Below are positions 19,723 to 31,504 of a stretch of DNA of 64,000 nt, piece after piece. The notes under the pieces are model-generated. The model had not been told where the DNA came from, searched no databases, and saw only the letters and a program-made list of their open reading frames with translations. The stretch is from Cladocopium goreaui (taxonomy: Eukaryota > Sar > Dinophyceae > Suessiales > Symbiodiniaceae). The stretch's first letter is position 1. Each line of letters starts with the position of its first letter. Position numbers and translations under genes: made by a program. The stretch covers positions 124,001 to 188,000 of the forward strand of contig CAMXCT020000272.1 in assembly GCA_947184155.2 (NCBI GenBank). The letters run 5' to 3'.

Positions 19723-19963
19723 CCATGGATATCTCATGATATCTCTGAAAAAAATGGAGCAAAGAAAACGGCGCAAGTTTCATTGGACACACCAAAAAAC
19801 ACATCCAATCAAAAAACCAATCTCCAAGGGGACTTGATGACTTGATGACTTGTTGCTCCCGTCCCGTCTTGTTTCATGATGGCCGTCATGACCAGTCGAC
19901 CAGTCGACCAGTCCCGATGCCAGTCCCCCCCTTCAGGGGAACCTCTTGTAGGTTTGCCCTCAC

Positions 19964-20075
19964 AAAAAGTTTGGTCTGCTGCACCGCATAGAAGATGGCT
20001 CCAGCGAAGGAGAAAACATAGGCAAAGCAAAGCCAAGACACCTGCGCCGGATCTGGATCACTGGAAATCCAAACC
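19964..20075 (-). CDS. Possible exon with a transmembrane segment
   Basis: Minus strand, GATTCAG acceptor-like and TTT|GTGAGG donor-like borders, 112 bp, one open frame of 37 codons. It reads VWISSDPDPAQVSW then a hydrophobic stretch LCFAYVFSFAGAIFYAV, then QQTKLF. It looks like part of a membrane protein; family unknown. Confidence 0.4.
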
Positions 20076-20415
20076 CTGAATCGATTCAAGACATTGGCCA
20101 AAAGTCCATGGTTGTCAACAACAACCAAAAAGATGACTCCAACACGGGGAAAATGAATGAAAATGATGATCATGTTCAACTTGGAAATTCATCCCACGAA
20201 TCATCATAACTGCTTAGCAAATGTTAGTAACCATAGTGACCAGCAAAAAAAGTAAGTCCCCTTACTAAATGGCTTATCCCACATATTTTCATGGCGAAAA
20301 AAGTATGGAAAGTCTCTGCGCAGAAACGCGAGTCCTGGGATGATCCTCCACTGATCTTTGAGAAAGAATTCGCGACTCAGTAGCTGACACAATCCATCAT
20401 ACCCGAAATGGTAAA
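20076..20415. other. No recognisable gene
   Basis: Probably intronic. Only short frames, no repeats of note. Confidence 0.35.
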
Positions 20416-20522
20416 CATACAAAAAACTATAGAAAATAACCATCTAACTTTCATAGAGGCAAATTCCTACTATTTCTAAATTGGCCATGTTCAATAGCAA
20501 ACTGTAAACGTTTACCGGAGGC
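20416..20522. mobile_element. MITE-A copy 5, degraded
   Basis: Lacks a clean left end (begins near ACATACAAAAAACTATAG). The right arm AATAGCAAACTGTAAACG is followed by TTTACCGGAGGCTA, a mutated terminus. Confidence 0.6.
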
Positions 20523-20611
20523 TAATTCAGGAGCTGGGTGTCCCCAGCTCCAAATCAGTTCGGATTCTGTTATGTCAAATCAGAGGGTCATCCCAGCACC
20601 TGTGTAGTAAA

Positions 20612-20726
20612 TACCCTCTGGTTATTTAACATAGCCATGGAAAATCCCTTCTAAATGGAGGTTTTAATGGGAAGATCATCTATAAATGGACCATTTTCCA
20701 TGGCTATGTTAAATTACCAGAGGGTA
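20612..20726. mobile_element. MITE-A copy 6
   Basis: Both ends intact. Left arm TTATTTAACATAGCCATGG and right arm CCATGGCTATGTTAAATTACC are nearly matching, so this is one of the more symmetrical copies. Confidence 0.85.
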
Positions 20727-21099
20727 TCCTCCAACTTGGGATTCCAAAATGATCAAATCTAAGACTCAACCAGGGTTTCTAGGTATCAAATCTTAAATAT
20801 GTGTGTGGGGATTCAATCGCGCAAGCTCACTGACAAACTCATGGCTATCCAACTCACCAGTTCAATGATCAACTGTAAACTCTGTAGATTACAGTACAGA
20901 CTCATTTACTAACTTTAATTCTAAGCTTACTGATTCACCGTGCACGTGCGGCTTCACTTAGCAGCTCCACATGACATACCTCCGGCCGTTGAGGTGCAGG
21001 CTGCAGTTGTCCCTTTGGCCAGGATGACTATCGAGTTTTGATGACGGCCACTAGCGGAAAACAAACTTTATGGCCAAAACACAGACAAATGAAAGCTGG

Positions 21100-21132
<33 letters not shown>

Positions 21133-21624
21133 TATATATTATATATATATATATGATCAATTGATATAAATTCATATAAATCACTATGATCTCAGCAGTT
21201 CCAAGCAAGTGGAGTACAGCTTCAGTGGTCCAAAATGGTGGTAATTGTTTTGTGTATTCGATGCGCTGCCGCAGCGATGGAAACCTGGCATCTATCCTTG
21301 TCTTGGATCTCGGATCATTCCATCATGCATTGATGCACAAAAAATTCTCATAGAATCCCTGGATCATGATGGATCATGATTCCAGAAAACATCTGAAAAA
21401 CCACTCATTTTTTCACTCTTGGATTACTGAAAAGTGAATCAATTTCAAAATCACCAGCCATGAAAAGTCACTCTATCAATACCGTTTCACGAAAAAACTG
21501 ACTGACTTGCTCCAGTCCCAAACAAGTTAAAGACATGGCAAACCGTTTTTGGACTTTGCAAAAGTTTAGAAAAAACTTCCACCCCACTTCCACCCCACTT
21601 CCACCCCGGCCGCGCAAAAGGCAC
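20727..21624. other. No recognisable gene; TA tract at 21096-21153
   Basis: Mixed sequence with a 57-bp TATA microsatellite. Three CCACTTCCACCC-type repeats lie at 21580-21605, close to the next possible exon. Confidence 0.4.
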
Positions 21625-21760
21625 CTTGGTCCAGATCAAGTCCATCTGTCTGTGATGGCCCCATTCGATGATGGCACACAACATCTGTGGTGACTCTGCT
21701 GCGCGATTCCCTGCCCCCACAACGTGGTGGTTGTTCGGCGTTGAAAAGGGCTCCGGTCAG
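21625..21760 (-). CDS. Possible exon, unknown product
   Basis: A TTTTTTTCAG acceptor-like site and a CCAAG|GTGCC donor-like site bound 136 bp. Two minus frames are open; VVGAGNRAAESPQMLCAIIE then WGHHRQMDLIWTK looks more natural. No family recognised. Confidence 0.3.
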
Positions 21761-21854
21761 CTGAAAAAAAACAAAACATTGGTTCACCGCCATTTATGGT
21801 CATTTATAGGTCATTCATAGGCGATAAACCACCATAAATAGGTTTTATATAGTT

Positions 21855-21968
21855 TCTATACCCATAGGATCCATGGTGCTGCTATATATGGTAACATGGA
21901 TCCCATCAATATACATCAATATACCCCAGTCATGTTAGCATATATACCAGCACCATGGATCCGTCATG
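21855..21968. mobile_element. Inverted-repeat element, family C copy 1
   Basis: CATAGGATCCATGGTGCTG / CAGCACCATGGATCC arms around TATATATGGTAACATGG...CATGTTAGCATATATACC. The second copy is at 32346-32442. Confidence 0.75.
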
Positions 21969-21971
21969 GGA

Positions 21972-22115
21972 TGTATATATATATAATGGTACATCTATAT
22001 ATAGTTAACCATATATATATAACCATATATATATAGTCATTTATATATATATATAGTCATATAGTCATTTATATATATAGTCATTTATATATATATAATA
22101 TATATATATATATAT
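21972..22115. repeat. TA-rich array with TAGTCAT units
   Basis: ATATATATAGTCATTTATAT units repeat several times. Confidence 0.8.
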
Positions 22116-22246
22116 TCACCACCATATATATAACCACCTTCATGGATAGTCATTTAAAAAGGCGACCGTTATCCCTGGATAGTTCCCATTCAAATCTCCG
22201 AAATCGCCGAAAATCGGATGCCTAAAATGAGAAGGTCCGAGCTCAC

Positions 22247-22288
22247 GAAGAGGACGAAGCCAAACCACACCTGCAGGGCCCAGTCAAA
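22247..22288 (-). CDS. Possible 14-codon membrane exon
   Basis: TATCAG acceptor-like and TTC|GTGAGC donor-like borders. The frame reads FDWALQVWFGFVLF, strongly hydrophobic. A candidate part of the same membrane-protein gene as 19964-20075. Confidence 0.3.
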
Positions 22289-22299
22289 CTGATAGCAAG

Positions 22300-22590
22300 A
22301 TGATACAGGCTATATAGATATAGTACAGTTTGATATAGTTTGATATATAGTATGATATCTATAGTATGATATACTGATAACTATATGATATAGATTCTAG
22401 ATATAGATTGATATAAATATAGTATAGATACAGGCTATATAGGCTATAGTTATAGTATGATATAGATATGGTATGATAATAGATATAGTATGATTCATGA
22501 TATAGTAATTCGATGTAATGCGCATGTTACAGCAAGCAATCCAACATGTTAAGATATAGTATAGATATAGAATGATATAGATATGGTAGC
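22300..22590. repeat. Degenerate TATAGTATGATATAG repeat
   Basis: Irregular tandem of TATAG, GATATAG and AGTATGATA units. Confidence 0.75.
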
Positions 22591-22629
22591 AGCATGACTA
22601 GTACATACTAGTACAATAGTGTTTTTGCA

Positions 22630-22805
22630 AGAAAAAAAGATGTAGGCAGAACAAAAGGCTAGCCCCAAGACAGGAGTCCAAATCATCCCATGCTTCGACG
22701 AGATGCCAACAACAGAGTGCTTGCCCAAACCAGGAGGGCGAATTGATATCCTGAGGCATAACAGCCACGGCAGCTGTAAAAGGCAAACAGCCACCAGATG
22801 ATTTT
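22630..22805 (-). CDS. Possible hydrophobic exon region
   Basis: Minus frames here are hydrophobic (for example WLFAFYSCRGCYASGYQFAL) and there is a TTTTACAG acceptor-like site, but more than one frame is possible and borders are not resolved. Confidence 0.2.
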
Positions 22806-23523
22806 GGAGATTTCGCTGACAAAGTCTTCGATGAACTCAAGTGATAGGTTTTATCTATATCAACAATAATTCCAGAGAACATTCCACATATCCCACCAAA
22901 AATCGTCCAAAATCCACCCGCAAACATACCTCGGCCGATAAAAAGAAACGAAAAAAAAGGGAAAAACCGCCCCCAGTCGCCGGACGACATCCCAAGGCTC
23001 GGAAGAGTGCTGTGGTGCCGGGTCCGGCGACGTTGCACTGCAGCAGATTTGTACTTAGAGGATACCTCGAAACATCTCTAAAGCCACCCAGCTGAGCTTC
23101 CCTGCATCATGATCATCATGCCATGCCATGCTGGCGCTGCTTAGTTCTGTCTGATGATTTCTGTTTGATGTGTGTTTGATCTATGACTTCTATGGCGTTC
23201 TAGATTCTAAGATGGGTGAACTTGGGTGAGGGGGTTGGGATCAAGTGATATCAACTGAGCTGCACATTGCCCGTGCTTCCTTCCGTCAGCCGCATGCGAT
23301 CACGACATTCAAAGCCATAAGCCACGCCTGGGCGGGGTGGGGCGAACGGGGTCGCTGGAAAGGCCACATTTAAAATCTCAACGACTTGGAAAGAAATGGA
23401 TTTTGGTGATAGTCTCCATCTGCACGGTCCCAGGTGTAGCTTGCTGATTGCCACAGGATGATTTCTGGCACCTTCGGGGTTCACGCAAGGCTTTGAAGCC
23501 ACTCGGACGTACCAAACAATCAC

Positions 23524-23572
23524 CAGGATGACAGCCACCACTGCCACAACCTCATGCAAGAACTCATCAGTA
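23524..23572 (-). CDS. Possible short membrane exon
   Basis: TGGCCAG acceptor-like and CCTG|GTGATT donor-like borders, 49 bp. One frame reads DEFLHEVVAVVAVIL and stays hydrophobic into the following intron-like sequence. Confidence 0.25.
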
Positions 23573-23922
23573 CTGGCCAGACAAGAACCACAATTCTCGG
23601 GGTTTCCCACCCTTTTCGGGGGCTATCAAACCTTTTCCAATGATGAATCACTCCAACTGAACCACCAACTGACTGGATGGATTTATATGGATTTATGGGT
23701 TCTCTAAGCACTGAAAAAGAGTCGAGGCAAAGAGGTGGATCAAACTGGCTCTTTTACATGTGCCACACATTGCCACAGGCACTCCATGTAACTCACAAGT
23801 TCTTGAGAATTTGCTCTGCTTCAAGCATCTATGAGTGCTGCGAAAACAAGCCCGGGCGGGGAGTCAATTGAACGAGAGCCAAGTAGCAGCTACTGCAATG
23901 TAACATGAGCAATGTTCATTAT

Positions 23923-24028
23923 GTTATGGGGGGTCCTAAAATCAGGGGTACTGCTCAATTATCCAGTGTAATTGGATTTTCCACTATAACTCCCTTATAA
24001 CCCATCCATTTTCGGGATCCCCCATATT
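23923..24028. mobile_element. Inverted-repeat element, family B copy
   Basis: TATGGGGGGTCCTAAAATCA / CATTTTCGGGATCCCCCATA imperfect inverted ends around TCCAGTGTAATTGGATTTTC. Confidence 0.65.
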
Positions 24029-25063
24029 AGTATCATAGTGCATGGATATGTTCATGGCATAACACCAATTTGGACACCTACTTTTGTTCAAGGGCCGAGC
24101 AGCAGCCGTGCCCACAAAGAATCCTAAGCCCTGCATCTCACATTCACCCTCCTCAGTCAAAGAATAGCCCGGCATACCTCGGAATCGATATCGATGGATA
24201 TCGATGCCCGCTTCCCAGAAAAAACCATGTCTTCGCTCCCATCTCAGGAGCCGCATCTCCGTTCAAACATGAATTTCCGTGTCAATATGTATCAATTACA
24301 ATAATTGCATTCGCCATGTGCAATCTGCATCTCCTTAAAACCCTGGCAGTGCGATCCAGTTGCATTGTCGGCAATGCTCCAGCTTCTCCCCTTTCTGCCC
24401 GGGGGCTGCAGGTACACAATGCAAGCAACCCTCCACGTTGCAGTGGCGACATACCATCAACCTGCGAGGCTTGTGGTACTCTTCACCGCTTGGGGTTCAC
24501 CACAGTATTGGTTCTGGGTGGCTTTGGATTTCATGTGAGATCGCTGCTGTCACGTTGGATGATTCAAGATGATTCAGTGAGAGAGCGCTGCGAAACTCAG
24601 GAATGTCAACATTATTAACACATTTCATTGCACATTTCATACACATTTCCACAGATCTCCACGAGAGACAGAAACTGTGACTGGAGGCATATGGGATCGC
24701 ATATGGCGTCTCTACATTGGGCTCATTTCATCTGATCTCAAGAGGTTTCGGTCGACCATCGTCGACCCACGGTCCAGGTGTGCCCTATGCCGATCACGTG
24801 TTGGGGATGGGTTTAGGCCGTGACAGTCCTCATCATCCTCATCCCTACCACAGTTGTAGCTAGTGCATCTCATCCCATTCAAAGACTTGCCTGGAAGTGG
24901 AGTTCCAGAAGTGGATGCATTGCCATATATGTCCATAGTATTCCATAGTTATTGTATATTAGGATTACATTCCAACTTATGGGGCTTCACAACCATGACT
25001 AGTTCACCCGAGTTTTCACCTATCTGTAACCTCAAAGGAGCAGGTGGTCGGACCATATCGAAC
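24029..25063. other. No convincing gene
   Basis: A 182-codon plus frame (24070-24618) overlaps two others and has no domain, so it is probably chance. Otherwise unassigned. Confidence 0.35.
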
Positions 25064-25113
25064 CTGTCATCCGGAATGGTGGCATTCTCCACAGTGCCAA
25101 GCAAACCACACTC
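25064..25113 (-). CDS. Possible 50-bp exon
   Basis: CACTCAG acceptor-like and GACAG|GTTCGA donor-like sites bound a frame reading ECGLLGTVENATIPDD. A neighbouring minus frame (25114-25200) is hydrophobic (WSIFLATWIYLVGLML), so the exon structure is uncertain. Confidence 0.3.
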
Positions 25114-25236
25114 CTGAGTGCCCCCTTCGGCTCCAAAGGTCGGAAAGCATCAAACCCACCAGGTAGATCCAGGTCGCCAAAAAAATTGACCACGCATCCA
25201 ACAGATCCAACACATCCAAGGACATAGGATTGCTAC

Positions 25237-25349
25237 TACCCTCTGGTGAACCTACAAAAAGCAATGGAAAATGGCTATAGAAATAGTGGATTTTCCCAGC
25301 TATAAAATGGGTGGATCTTTCCATTGCTATGTTAGTTCACCAGAGGGTA
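25237..25349. mobile_element. MITE-A copy 7
   Basis: Ends TACCCTCTGGTGAA and TTCACCAGAGGGTA (both carry the G variant). Left arm CCTACAAAAAGCAATGG, right arm CCATTGCTATGTTAG. A short ATCCCATTAA array follows directly. Confidence 0.85.
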
Positions 25350-25395
25350 TATCCCATTAAATCCCATTAAATCCCATTAAACCACCATTTTCCTA
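25350..25395. repeat. ATCCCATTAA array S1 attached to MITE-A
   Basis: TATCCCATTAA then AATCCCATTAA repeats about three times, ending ACCACCATTTT, directly after the GAGGGTA end of copy 7. Confidence 0.8.
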
Positions 25396-25396
25396 T

Positions 25397-28300
25397 ATAT
25401 GTCAGTTTATTTTTAAGGCTTTATTGATGCCCTGGGAGGACCTGGCCCTCGATATCGCCGCGTTCCGTGGGTCCTGCTTTTTCACACAGCGGAAGTGGCA
25501 AAACCTGGGCGCTTTGCCGCGAAATCTCCGCACCAGGCAGGGTGACGAGACTGGGATTCCTATGAAACACTGTAAAGAATGGGACAATCTATAGTGGGAT
25601 TGTAAATTATATGTATAAGGGGATTTTGCCCATCTATCAATTGGTGCAGGATTTCGCAACCATAGTATGTCAACTGCCAGCTGGGTAGTGTTGGATATGA
25701 ACCACCAACAAAAAAACCTCTGGTGTCCTCAAACATGGCTAGCTGCAAAATCTGCGAACTACATGGAGGTTTGTAGCTCAATCATATACAGGTTGTGGGT
25801 TTTCCATTGCCACGTTTGATTACCAGAGGGTAGTCATCCTATACGTACATGTAATATGCATCATGATATTTATATTTATATCGCTATGTATGTATGCATG
25901 TACGTAATGTGTATATAAAGCATTACAAGATTTGGAGTCGGAAGTAGCCACTTTGTCTATGGGCCGAAATCCATCTGGGAAACATTTATGAAGAAAATAA
26001 GTCTGAATCTCAAAGGCTAGTCTTGGCAGCTACCTGATCGCACAACAGGCTTTCCTGCTTGTTCGTGCGAACAATCGGCGCCATACAGTTGGAATTCGGA
26101 TCAGCTCAAAATGCTAAAAGGAAACATCAAAAGCACAACAAGATGGCACGGATTTTGGCGCGCGCTAGTCATGTGATCATGTTTTTCCAAAAAGAGCTTT
26201 ACGAAGACAATCCACCCTAACCATGGATCAATCATGTTGCAAATTTACGGAAATCGGAAAAAAAAAACTTGCTGGGACATCTGGCCTCCATGAGGTGCCA
26301 GAAAGGCTTTGAGAGAGAAAGAAATTTCCCAAGTGATTGGAGTCAAAATATCGTTCAAGATAAAGATGTGCTGAAAGGGGTGTAAAAATTTTGAATGGCA
26401 AAATATCCGTCATTTGCAGTCACGGGTGGCCTCTGACGTGATTTTTCCAAAGGTTACCTGTGACTCCGACGCAAACATCAAATGCTATCTGAAAATTGGG
26501 TGATATGCCAACATTGGCATCGGCTATTCATCCAATATGTCTGTGTGTGTGTTGTTCATCAAAATTGAGGAGAAATCCACATCATGATTAGTGTAGCACG
26601 AACCGTTCGATGCTCGCAGAACACCGGGAGCTGTTCATCAAGATGCTCGTCTTTCATCTCAGCCGCATATGGGCAACCAGCTGGACACAGTTCAGGCCGG
26701 GCGAAGATGTCCTATGGCGGCTGTGTTTGATGCAAAAACAGATGGCCGGTAAAACCATGGTAAAACCATGGTAAAACCATGGTATAACGGTATAGCATGG
26801 CATAACCATGGTGAAAATGGTTGAAAAATCATCCCTTGGGAATCCTTGGTGCCATGTACCCACACTTTTGGAGCATCAGGGGGACCTGCTCTTCACATGC
26901 TAAACCTGAGAATCCACTGGTTCATCATCATAATCCCTATGAAAATGGCAATGAGTTGGAGCATGTGAGTTGCCCAATCTGAAACAAACACGCCCCAAAT
27001 GCTTAGAGTCGCCAGTTGCCATGGTAGGGCCTAGGGACTGCAAGCTATCAACATGTATAAAAACCATCTGTTCGGCCAGTTGGTAATAAAAAAATCATCA
27101 TCGTTTCAGAAATCATCCATCCTCCTCGCACAGGCTCGTGTCTTTGCTCTGAACCTCTTCAGGCCTCTCAAGGGATCTTCGTGGTGCGAAGGATGGAAAA
27201 TGACGAAGCCACAACCGGGTCTGCAGGATTCTATCTGCTTCTTGACTGAAAAATCCATTCAAATAAAGATCAACGGGGGTTTAGCATGTTAAAAAAATGA
27301 TGTGCTGGAAAAACAAGCAAAAATTGAACATACTGACTGTCAATTCGGGCAATCACTTGATTGATCACTACGTGCCAGCACTACTCTGGAACTCTTCTAA
27401 CGGATCCCAATCTGGGCCACTTGACTTGTTATCCAACAGATATTCATGCTTAATTTCCCAAGAATGAAATGCTACATTGTCTTTCATTCTACTTGCCCAT
27501 ACCGAAGCCAATAGTTCGTATTCATTGCCCGTAAAGAGAACACGATGAAAATGATGAAAGTTAACGGCACGGCACTAGTTCAAGTGTTGTTTCGTTGTCC
27601 AACTCCGAGTTGCCAATCGGACGTGTTAGTTTCTCATTGATTTTCTGCAGTGATTTTTTGTTCATCATTCAGCATCAGAATCGACCGTTGAACCACTTGG
27701 GATAACTATGGCCTATGGGATCCTGGCCAAATTTTATCGAAGCAGCCAATTTCAGAAAGTAGTGGTGATAAATCACGGGTTCTACCGTAATTTGGGGTTA
27801 CTGTATTTTTTAAAAAAACTGATGTGTTCCATCATCTTCAAATCATATCAGAGCTTTACGAGACCAAATCCGACCACAAGACTGCCTTTCTTCCGGATTG
27901 AAATCCACGAGCCCGTGAAGCCTGGCTCTGATCAGATGACAGATTGGAAAAGGCTAGTGGCAAAAAGGACGCCATGGGCCGCCCTGAAAAGTCGCTGGTT
28001 CTTGGAACGCACGACACATTGGAAGACATGAAGGGGTCACGGGTCAGTGAATAAATGAGAGAGAATGAATGAACGAACGGACGAATGAACATTCTTCTCC
28101 CAGCTACTTCCACTCCAAGCAGCCAAGTCTTCCCTGTGTAACTTCTTACTGAGCTACTTGTTCGCTGATCTGCCTCTTCTCTCTCTGACCTGCCGCTTCT
28201 CTGAGCCTCTTCTCTGAGCTGCTTCCTCTCTGGCTACCTCTGTGATTCCCACCATGTCAAACATCCTAAAACATCCTAAAACTCTCCTTCTCGCAGCACT

Positions 28301-29050
28301 GCAGCACTGCTTCTAAAAAAGCAACCTCCAGCAGCCCCGCATAGCATCGCATAGCATCGCATAGCATCGCATAGCCGTGTTTCAACACGTGTTTCGCCAC
28401 CTCCAGCTGCAATCACCCCCGAGGCCCAACCCCGTTGCCAAAACCAGTCTCCTCAGTCTCCTCTCTGCTTAAACTCACACACAATCCCCGACTCTTACAA
28501 TGATCTACTGATTATCTAATGTCTCACTGCCTGCTGACCACGTTGGTACATTTGTACTGCATGCCTGCCATGGTGTGCAAACTCTTGACAATTGTCCACA
28601 ACTCGGAGGTTTGGTGACTAGACTTCCTTTGATTGCATAGCTGCATAGTACTACGAGTACCATTTTGGGGGGATATAATGGGGATAGAATGGCATACAAA
28701 TGGGATATATAGACCCTGGTCGGTTAATCCTCATGGACATGTCATTTAACATATAAACAAACCACCATTTAAAGGGTGGTGAACTTCCAAAAATGCCGAT
28801 ATTTTTTTTCTAAATCATGGCAATTCCTATGAAAACCAAGCACCAACTGACGAGTTTGCAGAAGGTAAACTTGTTCCACGGCTCCATGTAAGGGAACTAA
28901 CTGATGAACATCGGATTTAGGGGAATCAGTTGATCCCCAAAATACTGAGGATTGACTTGAGTTGATTATCAGGTCACCCAAATGCCGGGCACCCTGCTTG
29001 GAGGATCCAAAGAAAAAGAACTGCGTCTTTGGGGGGTCTGTCAACTCTGT
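25397..29050. other. Long stretch without a recognisable gene
   Basis: Short frames only. Notable small repeats: a lone MITE-A right end (25797-25832), GGTAAAACCAT units at 26747-26785, and four GCATAGCATC decamers at 28340-28375. CT-rich text at 28150-28250 repeats CTTCTCTGAGC. No RNA gene seen. Confidence 0.4.
25797..25832. mobile_element. MITE-A right-end fragment (copy 8)
   Basis: GGTTTTCCATTGCCACG followed by TTTGATTACCAGAGGGTA. No matching left end upstream. Confidence 0.6.
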
Positions 29051-29190
29051 TACCATCTAGAATCTAGAGTTATGACTAACAGTTCGCCATGGAAAATCAC
29101 CATGCCATTTTCATAGGTAAACCCAGGTAAACCATCTAGTTCTATGGGCCATCTATATCATGGCGAACTGTTAGTCATAACCAGAGGGTA
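29051..29190. mobile_element. MITE-A copy 9, with internal duplication
   Basis: Left end TACCATCTAGAATCTAGAG is damaged; right end CATAACCAGAGGGTA is intact. Arms are matching ACTAACAGTTCGCCATGG / CATGGCGAACTGTTAG. The core has a doubled GGTAAACC. Confidence 0.75.
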
Positions 29191-29718
29191 TATCCATGTA
29201 TATCCCATTAAACCACCATTAAATCACCATTAAACCACCATTAATTAAATCCCATTAAATCCCATGAAATCCCATTAAATCACCATTAAACCACCAGTAA
29301 GCCACCATTAATATCCATTAATTAAATCCCATTAAATCCCATTAAATCACCATTAAACCACCAGTAAACCACCATTAATTAAATCCCATTAAATCCCATG
29401 AAATCCCATTAAACCACCAGTAAACCACCATTAATTAAATCCCATTAAATCCCATGAAATCCCATTAAATCACCATTAAACCACCAGTAAACCACCATTA
29501 ATTAAATCCCATGAAATCCCATGAAATCCCATTAAATCACCATTAAACCACCAGTAAACCACCATTAATATCCATTAATTAAATCCCATTAAATCCCATT
29601 AAATCACCATTAAACCACCAGTAAACCACCATTAATATCCATTAATTAAATCCCATGAAATCCCATTAAATCACCATTAAACCACCAGTAAACCACCATT
29701 AAATCACCATTGAATCAC
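29191..29718. repeat. Array S2: ATCCCATTAA / CACCATTAAACC higher-order repeat
   Basis: About 530 bp. Short units (AAATCCCATTA, AATCACCATTA, AACCACCAGTA) are arranged in larger units of about 70-100 bp that start at TTAATTAAATCCCATT. The array starts at the right end of MITE-A copy 9 and stops at another MITE-A right end. Confidence 0.9.
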
Positions 29719-29738
29719 CGTTAGTCATAACCAGAGGC
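29719..29738. mobile_element. MITE-A right-end fragment closing array S2
   Basis: TTAGTCATAACCAGAGGCTG, matching the end of copy 9. The array is therefore bracketed by two copies of the same terminus. Confidence 0.65.
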
Positions 29739-29845
29739 TGAACATCCTGGGATTCCCTGGAATGATCCGCCTAGGACCGTGCAGGAACTCCTGGGGAAGC
29801 CACGACTTTGGAAGAAAAAGATGCCAAATTTGTGGTCCAACTGGC

Positions 29846-29950
29846 TATGGATCAATACCTATAGATACAGTTTATCAGGGGATGAACATCCATTTACCAG
29901 CTATTTTGATGTTCACCTTGGCCCATCCCCAACTGAAGAATTTTGACCTT
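29846..29950. mobile_element. Family D element copy 3, inverted
   Basis: Reverse orientation: TATGGATCAATACCTATAG then ATGAACATCCATTTACCAGC and TATTTTGATGTTCACC. Confidence 0.65.
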
Positions 29951-29952
29951 TT

Positions 29953-30103
29953 CAATGGCCATTCATTGCAGGATCCGATTGATTGGAGGTACATGGACCA
30001 TACATAAGGCCTATTTTTGAGGCCTATGTAAGGGAATATCCCCAGAAATTTTGGCCTTATATGGTACAGTACCTCCATTTTAGGATCCTGACATTCCCAT
30101 TGA
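29953..30103. mobile_element. Inverted-repeat element, family E copy 2
   Basis: TCAATGGCC.. GGAGGTAC ... TATAAGGCC... GGCCTTATATGGTACAG .. CCTCCATTTTAGGATCC .. TTCCCATTGA, sharing long blocks with 15901-16034. It has a longer centre with a second GGCCTATGTAAGGGAATAT. Confidence 0.8.
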
Positions 30104-30275
30104 TCTTTGTTGTAAGTCAGAAACGGATCGCTGAATATCGCTTCAAAGTCATTGTTTGAAAGCACATGTTCAGCCTCTTCACCCTGTTCCTCATATGAAT
30201 CAGTACGAATCTGGCTGTCTCAGATGTGTTTGGCTCTGTCAAAAAAACTCTGCAGCTCGGTTCCTCGGAAGACAC

Positions 30276-30328
30276 CAAAGTTGTGGCAGCCTTCTGCTGC
30301 AACAAACTTCTCTCACGCTCTGCTTGTC
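30276..30328 (-). CDS. Possible Gln/Glu-rich mini-exon
   Basis: CGTCAG acceptor-like and CTTTG|GTGTCTT donor-like borders, 53 bp, frame QAERERSLLQQKAATTL. Helical character, no family. Confidence 0.3.
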
Positions 30329-31020
30329 CTGACGGAAAGCCAAGAAACATGGAGATACCTGAGATACGAAGGAGGCACGTAAGCCAAGACCTACCAAGAC
30401 CTACCTAGACTCCTAGACCTACCTTGATGACGCGATTTTTTTCTGTGCGGCCATCAAGTCTCAAGGTCGCCAAGCGACTGATGGCCTTTATCATGCTGTG
30501 ATGTTAAAAAACCCGGATGCATTGACAAGAAGTGGCTGGGAGGAACCCTGAAATTCTGGATGTAGTTCAGTAGGTTAAAATGACCATCCGCAGTGTCAAA
30601 TGTTCACTTAAGGACTGGATGACTGGATCAAGAGCGGATGCCCCCAATGACCCCTTTGAGTCAACTTTCTCGAACAGGCTGACGATAAATGTGTTCTTAA
30701 CTCAATGTGTTCTTTCTCATTCTTCATCAACTGCGAAAACTGGAACCATACAACTTTCAACTACAGCAATGATTGATCATATGTATGTAATAATATAATT
30801 ATATACTTAACCACTACGAATCATCATTAACCATTACTAACCACTACTCACCATGATTAACCACTATTAACTTCTTTTAATATCTCGTTTCACACATCCC
30901 TTATTTCAAAAATTCCAGAAACGTCGACTCCCCGGAAAGACGCCTGGCTCGCAAGTTTCACGCGCAGCTCCTTGGCCTTTTGGCCGTTCAGAAAAAATGT
31001 TTCCCCACAGCTGTAGGCCA
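30329..31020. other. No recognisable gene
   Basis: Short frames only. Degenerate AACCACTA / CCATTACT repeats at 30805-30880. Confidence 0.4.
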
Positions 31021-31109
31021 TAATCAAATTGGGATTTTATGGTGGTTTAATAGGATTTTATGGAATTTAGTTGGGACTTTATGGTGGTTTAATGGGATTT
31101 AATGGGACT
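31021..31109. repeat. Array S3 (inverted ATCCCATTAA) attached to MITE-A
   Basis: TTTATGGTGGTTTAAT and TTTAATGGGA units, the reverse complement of the other arrays, running up to the left end of MITE-A copy 10. Confidence 0.8.
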
Positions 31110-31220
31110 TACCCTCTGGTAAACATACAAAAAACCATGGAAAATCACCATTTTCAATGGGTAAATCCACTATTTCTATGGACCATTTTCAATAGCAAAC
31201 TGTTAAATTACCAGATGGTA
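31110..31220. mobile_element. MITE-A copy 10
   Basis: Left end intact, right end TTACCAGATGGTA. Left arm AACATACAAAAAACCATGG, right arm AATAGCAAACTGTTAAATTACC: clearly different arm types. Confidence 0.8.
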
Positions 31221-31377
31221 TATATTGTGTCTGTAGTTGTGGGATTGCCTAATGTTTGCACAAAACATAAAATCCCAAAAAACCTGCAAAAAGGCCAAGA
31301 AGGATCAATAAGGCCATGTGGGTCTGAAAATTGGGTATGGTATTCCAAGTACATCCTCATTATAGCCCCCATAGCCC

Positions 31378-31504
31378 CATTATATGGGGATGGGTCAAAA
31401 CCTTGTACCCCTAGTGAACCCCAAAATAGCTGGGATTTATGGATGTTCATCCCACTAAAAATGGTATCTATAGGTATTGACCCATACCATCCCATACCCA
31501 TATC
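31378..31504. mobile_element. Family D element copy 4
   Basis: TATATGGGGATGGGTCAAAA ... TTGACCCATACCATCCC ..CATATC gives clear inverted ends. The centre TAGCTGGGATTTATGGATG is conserved. Confidence 0.75.

Noticed and set aside
24070-24618. 182-codon plus frame
   Set aside because: Two other plus frames are open over the same stretch and none shows a domain or splice-like borders, so chance is likely.
29191-29718. CRISPR-like array
   Set aside because: Units are contiguous, with no unique spacers; it is a higher-order satellite attached to a MITE.
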